DNA of 10,420 nt from Kiritimatiellales bacterium (GTDB lineage: Bacteria; Verrucomicrobiota; Kiritimatiellia; Kiritimatiellales; Pontiellaceae): positions 1-10,420 of the forward strand of contig JAIPIO010000142.1 of assembly GCA_021734595.1 (NCBI GenBank). The letters are read 5' to 3'. Every line of letters begins with the position of its first letter. The stretch's first letter is position 1. The translations under genes and the position numbers were made by a program. Under the pieces are notes generated by a model that saw only the letters and a program-made list of their open reading frames with translations, did no database searches and had not been told where the DNA came from. Positions 1 through 6,499 of the stretch are shown piece after piece.

Positions 1-748
1 GGTCGCCGGCGATCCGCATCAGGTCTTCCATGAACGGTGCACGGGTGTTGGCCGCCGTGGGGCCGCCGATCCTGATGGACGGATCGACCGCTTTCATGGC
101 TTTGGCATATTCGATGAATTTTTTCGCGTAGACTTCGCCGGTCATCCGCGATCCGTCGGGCAGTGTGCTGCCCATTTCCCAGCTGCCTTCCAGCTCGTTG
201 CCGATCTCCCAATATTTTACGCCGTAGCCTTTTTTTAGATTGGCCCAGCGCACCCACTCGGCCGCCATCTTCGGTGTGCCGGAGCCGACGTTGACCGTCA
301 CGATCGAATGCGAGCCCTTGTCCTTGGCAAACTCATGCAGCGCGTAGACATCCACGTTGCCGTGCCACTCGTCGGGCTTGCCGGGGGCCAGCAGATGGAA
401 GCCGGGCGCGTAGGCGGAATAGTCGATGTCCCATTCGCCGTTTTTTAGCTTCGCCATGTCGAATGTGTTGCCGTCCCAGACGCCGTTGCCGTTCCAAACA
501 TATTCGTCCGACCACGAACCGCCGGGGATGCGAATGAACGACGGGTTCAGCTGGCGCAGGTAATACTGCACATCGGTGTCAAACAGCTGCCGCGCCTCGT
601 GCCAAAGCCCCGCGTTGGTGCCGAGAAAACGGTGGCGATCCACTTTGCGGATCACCTGATCGGGATGAATCGTCAGCGTGGCGCTTTGGCAAATACACGT
701 GCCCAGCGCAGTGGCGGTCATAATAATGATCCTTGGTAAGTGTGTCAT
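1..748 (-). CDS. Secreted clan GH-A glycosidase, GH51/GH39-like (5' part, runs off the left edge)
   Basis: Only the first 249 codons are present; the gene continues past position 1. Residues 1-23 look like a signal peptide (a short n-region with H and R, a hydrophobic stretch around IIIMTATALG, possible cleavage after QSA), so the enzyme is probably exported. FIRIPGGSWSDEYVW (71-85) resembles the R-x-PGG segment of alpha-L-arabinofuranosidase-like enzymes. VKYWEIGNELEG (177-188) carries the Asn184-Glu185 pair typical of the general acid/base at the end of strand beta-4 in clan GH-A. The nucleophile half is outside the window. The start at 748 is chosen because GAGGA (760-756) lies 7 nt upstream; an in-frame ATG at 721 would remove much of the signal peptide. 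The gene starts 13 nt after the GH10 stop, so it belongs to the same operon. The family call is tentative: GH51, GH39 and related GH-A families share these motifs. A role in removing arabinose or another side chain from xylan is inferred from context only. Confidence 0.72.
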   Translation of the reverse strand, partial: MTHLPRIIIMTATALGTCICQSATLTIHPDQVIRKVDRHRFLGTNAGLWHEARQLFDTDVQYYLRQLNPSFIRIPGGSWSDEYVWNGNGVWDGNTFDMAKLKNGEWDIDYSAYAPGFHLLAPGKPDEWHGNVDVYALHEFAKDKGSHSIVTVNVGSGTPKMAAEWVRWANLKKGYGVKYWEIGNELEGSWEMGSTLPDGSRMTGEVYAKKFIEYAKAMKAVDPSIRIGGPTAANTRAPFMEDLMRIAGD

Positions 749-755
749 AATTAAA

Positions 756-760
756 TCCTC
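756..760 (-). promoter_or_regulatory. Ribosome binding site deciding the GH-A glycosidase start
   Basis: On the minus strand GAGGA stands 7 nt before the ATG at 748 and immediately before the TAG stop of the preceding GH10 gene. It supports the 748 start over the downstream in-frame ATG at 721 and suggests translational coupling of the two genes. Confidence 0.7.
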
Positions 761-761
761 G

Positions 762-2567
762 CTAGAGACGAATACACAACGGCGTCCCTTCCTTTTTCAG
801 CTTGATGCTTTCCAGCACGGTTTCTTTGCCATCGGCATAAACCGTGAGTTTATAGTCGCCAAGAAATCCACGCAGCTGTGCCTGCCCCTTATCGTCGGTT
901 CGGACCTCCTCCCAGCCACTCCACCATTTGTTGAATACCAGTTCGCGGTAGGCGCGTCCATTGGGCTTGATGCGCCAGTCGCGGTCGTAGAGACCGGCAT
1001 AGGGAAGCCAGTGTGAATCCTGCCAGAACCCCCAGAAGAGCAAGGCACTGGTGGATGGGTGGGCAAACCAGGCGGTCATAAAGTCGCGGGTATAAGCGGC
1101 CTGCAGCTCAGCGTCTGCCAGGTTCAGATCAAACTCACTGCTGACCAGCGGCAGACCGTGCCGGGAAAAGCGGTCACACAGCGTCCAGATGCGTTCTGGT
1201 TCCGTGAGGAAGGAATGGCGGAAATGGCTTTGGAAACCGATTTGATCCAGCGGCGCACCCGATTTGAGCAGACGACCAATGAGGTCATCGTAGTAGTCAA
1301 GTTTTTCGGTCCAGCGGCCCCCGTTAGCCATCAGCAGAAAATCATTAATGTTTAACCGGGCGTCAGGCAGTACGTTGCGGGACTGTTTAAACCACTCGGT
1401 CATCACATCGTCACCAAGAATGTCCATCAGGTCATGATTGTTGAACGGTTCATTCAGAACATCAGCCGCCACGACGCGACCGTTGACGACTGATCCGAGA
1501 TCGGTAATGTGGGCCATGATGGTCTGTTGCAAGGCCTGAGGGTTATCGGCCAGCTTTTTTAGGTGGTTGGGGCAGTTGCGCCACCCCGGCCAAACCAGCG
1601 CATGGGCTTTGACCGCTAGGCCGTTCCGGTTCAGCCAGTCGATCAAGCCCAGTGATTCCTCATGGGTGAATCCGCCCCAGTCACCAGACCACGCCTGCCA
1701 CTTGAGCGCGTTTTCGATCACAGCATAATTAAAGTTGCTCTTGAGAATATCAAAATAGCGCTGCATCTCGGCCTGCCGCTGACGGAAGGTCAGTTCGGTA
1801 CGACCAGACTGTTTACGGTAGTCTTCGAATTCGGATTGCAGCGGAGCGCTTCTTTCCGAGCCCGGCGCAATCCAGTGCGCCAACTGGGTGTTCACTGCGG
1901 TACCGAATAGATAGGCGTGCCGCTGCTGCTCGGCTATAATGCGGACGTCGCGGCGTGGTTCACCGGATTCATTAATGACCTGGATCGAGAAGGTCCCCTT
2001 GCGGTGTTTTTCAATCATCGACTGCGCTTTGGCGCGCCAAGGCGCATCCTCCTCCTGACCCGCATACCAGCGACCTCCCCGTGGGTAGGCCTGCAGTGGC
2101 TTGACTGCTCCCCGGTTTTCGATGCGAACATCCTTTACTTCAATGGAAGATTCGCCCCACCCGTGAACAAGGAAGAGCTGTAGCGAACCGGAGGTATAAT
2201 CCTTTTCCAGTTTAAACGACGCCGAGAATGTTTCCCAGCGGCTACTCAAGATTGGGCCGCAACGAAACTGCGGGGAGCCTTTACCGTCGCACAGTTCCAC
2301 GCGTAGCGCAGTCGATGGTCCGGTGCCGCCACCAATGGCGCGGGCCTGGAGTGTGAGTGTATAAACCGAACCGGCCTCAAAGGCGATGTCCATGCCTTGC
2401 TGCCAGCGGGGAGTCTGATCGCGGAAACCGTTAGTGCGGGGCTTTAGTTGCAGTGTTCTGTTTTTTACTGCGGATTGCGGTTCGCCTCTTTCATTCACCG
2501 GCTGCCAGTCAGCTACCACTATACATGGGACAGATAACGCAACCATTAGTAATAATGCGGATTTCAT
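762..2567 (-). CDS. Secreted GH10 endo-beta-1,4-xylanase with CBM-like N-terminal domain
   Basis: This 601-residue enzyme probably cleaves internal beta-1,4 bonds of xylan with retention of configuration, outside the cytoplasm. Residues 1-19 form a signal peptide (MKSALLLMVALSVPCIVVA). Residues about 22-155 look like a CBM4/9-type beta-sandwich, with WETFSASFKL at 111-120. Residues about 177-225 match the short beta segment found before the barrel in planctomycete/verrucomicrobial GH10 proteins (IEKHRKGTFSIQVI, then RHAYLFGTAV). The GH10 barrel follows: ENALKW (285-290, Lys289), HALVWPGW (322-329), DVLNEPF (369-375) with acid/base Glu373 after Asn372, GFQSHF (444-449), and VSSEFD (475-480) with nucleophile Glu478. 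LFWGFWQDSHW (510-520) supplies substrate-binding tryptophans. A C-terminal beta segment (about 550-601) follows. All catalytic residues are present. The ATG shares one base with the TAA of the upstream GH94 gene (TAATG), with GGGGAGGA just upstream, so translation is coupled. Some GH10 enzymes also act on other beta-1,4-glycans. Confidence 0.93.
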   Translation of the reverse strand: MKSALLLMVALSVPCIVVADWQPVNERGEPQSAVKNRTLQLKPRTNGFRDQTPRWQQGMDIAFEAGSVYTLTLQARAIGGGTGPSTALRVELCDGKGSPQFRCGPILSSRWETFSASFKLEKDYTSGSLQLFLVHGWGESSIEVKDVRIENRGAVKPLQAYPRGGRWYAGQEEDAPWRAKAQSMIEKHRKGTFSIQVINESGEPRRDVRIIAEQQRHAYLFGTAVNTQLAHWIAPGSERSAPLQSEFEDYRKQSGRTELTFRQRQAEMQRYFDILKSNFNYAVIENALKWQAWSGDWGGFTHEESLGLIDWLNRNGLAVKAHALVWPGWRNCPNHLKKLADNPQALQQTIMAHITDLGSVVNGRVVAADVLNEPFNNHDLMDILGDDVMTEWFKQSRNVLPDARLNINDFLLMANGGRWTEKLDYYDDLIGRLLKSGAPLDQIGFQSHFRHSFLTEPERIWTLCDRFSRHGLPLVSSEFDLNLADAELQAAYTRDFMTAWFAHPSTSALLFWGFWQDSHWLPYAGLYDRDWRIKPNGRAYRELVFNKWWSGWEEVRTDDKGQAQLRGFLGDYKLTVYADGKETVLESIKLKKEGTPLCIRL

Positions 2568-4987
2568 TATTCCTCCCCTACACCCATAACCACTTCAATG
2601 GAATGCTCTTGCCCGTCTTCAAAGGTTGGAACTGTATTCCCTTCCAAAAGTTCACCGTCAACCGTGACGGAAACGACACCTTTGGAAACGTGTTTCGGGT
2701 TTTTTACCTGAATGTTGTACGTTGTGCCGCGCAACTTGCGCACCGCCGTGAAACCATCCCACGCCTTGGGGATGCACGGATTGATTTCAAGTCCGCCGTG
2801 CTGCGGCATGATGCCGAGTATAAATTTAGTGGCTGCCTGGTAGGTCCATGAAGACGTTCCCGACAGCCAGCTGTTGCGCGCCAGGCCGAATTGCGGATGC
2901 TCATCGCCTAGAATGTTTTGTGGATAGCAATAGGGATCGCACTCGAATTCGTCGATGCGGTCGTTCTGCGCGGCGGGGTTGATCTGGTTGTAGTATTGGA
3001 ACGCGCGGTCGCCGTTGCCGACCATCGTTTCGGCAATCATCACCCACGGGTTGGAGTGCAGGAAAATGCCGCCGTTTTCCTTCGCGCCCGGCGGGTAGGT
3101 GGTCACACCGCCCTTGGTCGGATCGAACCCGTTGTAGCCCGGCCAGCTCAGCTTGATGCCGAATTTGGTGTTCAGCTTGTCGTTGACCGATTCCAATGCC
3201 TGGAGGGCACGCGCCGGTGTGGCGAAACCGGAAAATACCGTCCACGACTGGGCATTGGTGTAGATTTGCCCTTCGGAGTTTTGCTTCGAACCGATCGGCG
3301 TTCCGTCCTCTTCGAAGTAGCGGACATACCATTCGCCGTCCCAACAATGCTCATTGACCACCGCCGCCATGTGCGCGTGGTCGGCGCGGTATGTTGAGGC
3401 GGCGGCTTCGTCGCCGAGGTGCTCCATGAGTTCGATCATTTCCACCAGCGCACGGCCGTAGAGGCTGGCGATCATGACGCTTTCCGCATCGCCGTGCAGA
3501 TTGACCGTGTCGTTCCAGTCGGCAAAGCCAAGCAGCGGCAGACCGTGCTTGCCGGTATGGATTTTGGTAAATTCCAATGCGCGCTGCAGGTGGTCGAGGA
3601 CGGTTCCCGTTTCGCGCTCTTCAAGCGGAAGCTCCCTGGAGTAGAAGGTGATTTTTTCATCGAGGAAGGCGTAGTCGCCCGTTTCCTTCAAATAGGCGGA
3701 AACCGCCTGGACGATCCAGAGCTGATCGTCGCCGTACCAGTTCTTGGTGCCGCCCTCTTCGCGCGAGTCGCCCTCGTTGGCTTCCATCGTCTGCGGGAAA
3801 AACTGGTGCATCGCCGAACCCGACGGCAGCTGCACGCTGAGCAGGCGGCGCATCAGGTTTTTGGCATCCTCCGACGCACCGGCCAGCACGCCCATCACAT
3901 CCTGCGAACTGTCGCGGAAACCGAGGCCGCGCGCACCGAGGCCGAGCTGGTAGAGCGACAGGTAGCGCGACCAGTTCAGCGTGGTGTGGCACTGGCGCGG
4001 ATTGTGGATATTGACCATCGAGTTGAACGCGGCGTCCGGCGTTTCGAAAAAGGCGTTGGAAAGATAACCGTCCCAGAATTTTCCAAGCTCTGTAAAAGCG
4101 GCGTCCACTTTTTCCAATGATTGGAACTTCTTGGATGTCGCCGTCACCTTCGCCGGTTCGTCCTGCCCAAGCTGGGTGACGATCCGCTTGGTTTCGCCCG
4201 GCGCGACTTCACCGAGCTTGTGCAGCAACGCGGCAATATTGTCGCCCCGCCGCGCTTCGCAATTGGAGAGGCTTTCGTTTTGCAGTTCGAGCGGATTCTT
4301 CCAAGTGCCATACTCGTTGTCACCGAGAAAAACCTTGCGGTCGGACTGGAACGAATCAACCGGAACGTTGGAGGTGAAGAAATTGTTTTCGTACTCCTTT
4401 TTCATGAAGGCGTACTGGCGCAGCAGGACGGTTCCGTCCTCGTTGCGCTCGGCATCGACCGTCATGGTCTGCGGGCACCAGTCGGCGTTGGTATATTGCT
4501 TGAGTGCGTCAAAGTGGGTGAACTCCACGACCGGAACCGCATCCAGTTCGACCGGTTCGTTTCCAATATTTGTAACTTTGATATCGCGCAGCACCACGCT
4601 TTCGCCGATCGGCACAAAAATGGTGACGTCAGTGCGGATGCCGTAGAACTCGGAAACGATCCGCTGGTAGCCGAGACCCACGTGGCACTCATACTTGTCG
4701 TACGCATCCAGCGTCGGCACAAAGAACGGCGAGAAGACCTTGTAGCCGTCGTCCTGCTTGATGCGGATGTAGAGCGTCTCGCCCTTGAAGTCCGAACTGG
4801 GCAGCTGCGGGATATATTTCACAATCCGGTTCAGCGCTGGATCGCCCTTGCAGATCAGCGATCCGCCCGTGTGGTCGACAATCCCGCCGAACGCCAACGT
4901 CCCGACATAGTTCGTCCACTTCACCGGGGTCTTGGGATTGGTGATGATGTACTCGCGTTTGTCGTCGTCAAAATATCCGTATTTCAT
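2567..4987 (-). CDS. GH94 glycoside phosphorylase, divergent paralogue of unknown specificity
   Basis: This 806-residue cytosolic enzyme has no signal peptide. GH94 enzymes split a beta-linked disaccharide with inorganic phosphate, giving a sugar 1-phosphate plus the acceptor sugar. Domains in order: N-terminal beta-sandwich (about 1-270, opening MKYGYFDDDKREYIITNPKT), helical linker (about 275-310), (alpha/alpha)6 barrel, C-terminal beta domain (about 740-806). GFRDSSQD (357-363) and GFADWNDTVNLHGD (487-500) are family motifs; the DWND aspartate (Asp493 by analogy) is the probable proton donor. TTYPPGAKENGGIF and GNGDRAF also match the family. It differs from the neighbouring cellobiose phosphorylase around the acceptor site: GFADWNDTVNL replaces GRADWNDCLNL, and the FECDPYCYPQNILGDEHPQFG segment (681-701) differs strongly. 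Candidates are cellobionic acid phosphorylase, diacetylchitobiose phosphorylase, or a new specificity; I cannot choose. AAGGAA lies 5 nt before the ATG. One perfect and one degenerate TTCCAA/TTGGAA palindrome lie inside the gene. Confidence 0.9.
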   Translation of the reverse strand: MKYGYFDDDKREYIITNPKTPVKWTNYVGTLAFGGIVDHTGGSLICKGDPALNRIVKYIPQLPSSDFKGETLYIRIKQDDGYKVFSPFFVPTLDAYDKYECHVGLGYQRIVSEFYGIRTDVTIFVPIGESVVLRDIKVTNIGNEPVELDAVPVVEFTHFDALKQYTNADWCPQTMTVDAERNEDGTVLLRQYAFMKKEYENNFFTSNVPVDSFQSDRKVFLGDNEYGTWKNPLELQNESLSNCEARRGDNIAALLHKLGEVAPGETKRIVTQLGQDEPAKVTATSKKFQSLEKVDAAFTELGKFWDGYLSNAFFETPDAAFNSMVNIHNPRQCHTTLNWSRYLSLYQLGLGARGLGFRDSSQDVMGVLAGASEDAKNLMRRLLSVQLPSGSAMHQFFPQTMEANEGDSREEGGTKNWYGDDQLWIVQAVSAYLKETGDYAFLDEKITFYSRELPLEERETGTVLDHLQRALEFTKIHTGKHGLPLLGFADWNDTVNLHGDAESVMIASLYGRALVEMIELMEHLGDEAAASTYRADHAHMAAVVNEHCWDGEWYVRYFEEDGTPIGSKQNSEGQIYTNAQSWTVFSGFATPARALQALESVNDKLNTKFGIKLSWPGYNGFDPTKGGVTTYPPGAKENGGIFLHSNPWVMIAETMVGNGDRAFQYYNQINPAAQNDRIDEFECDPYCYPQNILGDEHPQFGLARNSWLSGTSSWTYQAATKFILGIMPQHGGLEINPCIPKAWDGFTAVRKLRGTTYNIQVKNPKHVSKGVVSVTVDGELLEGNTVPTFEDGQEHSIEVVMGVGEE
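2571..2578 (-). promoter_or_regulatory. Ribosome binding site of the GH10 gene inside the end of the GH94 gene
   Basis: GGGGAGGA on the minus strand encodes the final Gly-Glu-Glu region of the upstream phosphorylase and lies just before the overlapping stop/start TAATG. This is a textbook coupling arrangement. Confidence 0.75.
4112..4126. repeat. Perfect palindrome TTCCAATGATTGGAA inside the second GH94 gene
   Basis: The sequence is TTCCAA, spacer TGA, TTGGAA, with an extra T before it on the plus strand. Read on the coding (minus) strand it encodes Phe288-Gln-Ser-Leu-Glu292, in the helical linker before the catalytic barrel. Confidence 0.9.
4561..4575. repeat. Degenerate palindrome TTCCAATATTTGTAA inside the second GH94 gene
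   Basis: One mismatch from TTCCAA-N3-TTGGAA (TTGTAA in the right arm). It covers the codons for about residues 138-143 (VTNIGN) in the N-terminal beta-sandwich. A similar copy occurs in nearly the same loop of the paralogous cellobiose phosphorylase (8529-8543). Confidence 0.55.
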
Positions 4988-4992
4988 AGTCG

Positions 4993-4998
4993 TTCCTT
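4993..4998 (-). promoter_or_regulatory. Ribosome binding site of the second GH94 gene
   Basis: AAGGAA on the minus strand, 5 nt before the ATG at 4987, just beyond the two-hairpin element. It supports the start, which also aligns residue for residue with the start of the paralogous phosphorylase (MKYGYFDD in both). Confidence 0.7.
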
Positions 4999-5003
4999 TC
5001 CTT

Positions 5004-5056
5004 GGGTAGGGACGGCTCTCCGAGCCGTCCGGCGCGCTCGGAGAGCACGCCCCACC
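5004..5056. repeat. Two-hairpin REP-like intergenic element
   Basis: Two hairpins stand side by side in the 71-nt gap between the symporter and second GH94 genes. The first pairs GGACGGCTC (5010-5018) with GAGCCGTCC (5022-5030), a perfect 9-bp stem with a 3-nt loop. The second pairs GGCGCGCTC (5031-5039) with GAGCACGCC (5043-5051), 8 of 9 pairs with a 3-nt loop. The tops are inverted copies of each other (GCTCTCCGAGC and GCTCGGAGAGC), and the outer ends GGTAGGG and CCCCACC are imperfect inverted repeats. This is the form of a REP/BIME-type or small non-autonomous palindromic element. No T-tract follows on the minus strand, so it is not a classical terminator. It may stabilise the upstream mRNA or set the ratio between the genes. 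Confidence 0.75.
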
Positions 5057-5058
5057 TT

Positions 5059-6483
5059 TTAAACTTTACCGCGGCGCCCTTCGAGCTGCCCGCGGATCTC
5101 CGCCGCCTTTGCAGGCGTGATCGGGAAAATTTTCAATAAGACAAGTGCCACCACCAAGGCCGACACCGGGATGACGATGTAGCCAATGCGCATGTTGCGC
5201 AAAACGGATTCAGGCTGGGCGGCTTCCAAGGCCGCATCGAACCCGGTGAACTCCAGCAAGGGCCCCGAAATCAGGAAGCCGATGCAAAAGGCAAATTTCA
5301 AGATCCACGAGAAGATCGAGGCAAAGCTACCCTCGCGGCGCTCCCCGGTTTCGAGCTCGTCGAAGTCCACCACATCCGCCTGCATCGATGAAAGCATCAG
5401 CCAAAGGCCGGCATAGCCCGCTCCAATAAATACCGTGTTGACCAGCATGAGATAGGGATACGCAGGATTGAACGTCCACCAGGTTGTCGCTGCTGAAAAC
5501 AGAACCAGGGAAACTGAAATAGCCAGACATTTTGGTTTGCCGATCCGCTCCGACAGCCAGCGGAAGATCGGAATGAACAGCAGGCTGAATACCGTGTAGA
5601 CCACCGTTCCGTAGCCCGCGAATTTTGCGGCCACCGTCCAGTCGGCGTTCAGTACATAGTAGGTGCCCACATAGCGGCCATAACTGTCAAATATCGCGGT
5701 TCCCAGCAGGAAGAAAACCGTGAACAGGCAAAGCACCCGGAACGGAACATTCTTGAGCGTCTCGCCCAAACTCTTTAGCACGCTTACTTTCTCCTGATGC
5801 TTGTTCACGCTCTCGTAATAACGCTCCTTCACGAAAATGGCCGGAATGACGCCCAGTACAATGATAATGGCGCCGATGATCAAACTGAGGTAGCGCATGC
5901 CGTTGACGGTACTGGGTTCTCCATTAAGGAAGAAAATCGGCAGCAGGGAAATCCACCACATCCACCCGTTCACAAATCCGGCCAGGGTCTGGAAATATCC
6001 ACGGACTTCCGTGACCCGGGTACGCTCGTTGTAGTCCGGGGTCATCTCCATGAGCAGGCTCTGGTAGGGCATCGCCCAAACCGTAAAGCAGGTGTAGAAG
6101 AGGATCCCGAAACCGATCACCCACAGCATGACCATCTCCTGGCTCAGGTCCATCGGGAACCACCAGATCAGTGGATAGGTCAGACCGGCCAGGATAGAGC
6201 CCACCAAGATAAACGGACGCCGACGCCCCCACTTGGTGCGTGCGTTGTCGGAAATGCAACCCATGATCGGATCGATGACGCCGTCCCACAACCGCAGCGA
6301 CATCAGGATGATCGCCACATAGGTCGGCCGCATCTTGAGTTCCATATTAAAGAACGGATAGGCAATGCTCACCAAAATCCAGACCGCGAGGATGTCCACG
6401 GGGCCACCCGCCGCGTACGCGAGTTTTTTCAGAAACGGAACGCGGTCTTCCGGCGCAACCACTGGTGCATTATTTTCAGCCAT
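5059..6483 (-). CDS. GPH-family (MelB-like) sugar:cation symporter
   Basis: This 474-residue inner-membrane transporter of the major facilitator superfamily probably imports disaccharides or short oligosaccharides with a cation. It has about twelve hydrophobic segments. Glycoside-pentoside-hexuronide family signatures are clear: LWDGVIDPIMGCISDNARTK (65-84) followed by WGRRRPFILVG (85-95), whose Asp67 and Asp71 occupy the places of the MelB cation-site aspartates; PYQSLLMEMTPDYNERTRVT (139-158); and MQADVVDFDELETGERREGS (367-386) in the C-terminal half. Length is normal for the family. The ATG at 6483 lies 16 nt after the cellobiose phosphorylase stop, with the purine-rich GGGGGAAG in the gap. 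Sitting between two GH94 genes, it probably supplies their substrates, such as cellobiose or a related beta-glycoside. The exact sugar cannot be read from sequence. Confidence 0.93.
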   Translation of the reverse strand: MAENNAPVVAPEDRVPFLKKLAYAAGGPVDILAVWILVSIAYPFFNMELKMRPTYVAIILMSLRLWDGVIDPIMGCISDNARTKWGRRRPFILVGSILAGLTYPLIWWFPMDLSQEMVMLWVIGFGILFYTCFTVWAMPYQSLLMEMTPDYNERTRVTEVRGYFQTLAGFVNGWMWWISLLPIFFLNGEPSTVNGMRYLSLIIGAIIIVLGVIPAIFVKERYYESVNKHQEKVSVLKSLGETLKNVPFRVLCLFTVFFLLGTAIFDSYGRYVGTYYVLNADWTVAAKFAGYGTVVYTVFSLLFIPIFRWLSERIGKPKCLAISVSLVLFSAATTWWTFNPAYPYLMLVNTVFIGAGYAGLWLMLSSMQADVVDFDELETGERREGSFASIFSWILKFAFCIGFLISGPLLEFTGFDAALEAAQPESVLRNMRIGYIVIPVSALVVALVLLKIFPITPAKAAEIRGQLEGRRGKV

Positions 6484-6499
6484 TTTCTTCCCCCGTTAT

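Noticed and set aside
690..748. Lipoprotein signal on the GH-A glycosidase because of Cys18 and Cys20
   Set aside because: The residues before each Cys do not fit a lipobox; cleavage by signal peptidase I after QSA fits better.
2618..2647. TTCAAAGGTTGGAA and the nearby TTCCAA in the C-terminal codons of the second GH94 gene
   Set aside because: Suggestive, and at the same protein end as the 6583 copy, but the first is one base short and the second is a lone half site.
3191..3205. TTCCAATGCCTGGAG as a member of the palindrome family
   Set aside because: Two mismatches in the right arm, and the residues are ordinary for the helix; not counted.
3419..4120. A 233-codon plus-strand open frame antisense to the second GH94 gene
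   Set aside because: Antisense shadow kept open by GC-rich third codon positions; no recognisable domain or ribosome binding site.
5010..5051. Rho-independent terminator between the symporter and second GH94 genes
   Set aside because: The hairpins are strong, but no T-run follows in the direction of transcription and the next gene continues the same operon.
4121..5062. A 313-codon plus-strand open frame antisense to the second GH94 gene
   Set aside because: It is the complement shadow of a well-supported GH94 gene with intact catalytic motifs; its translation shows no family motif.
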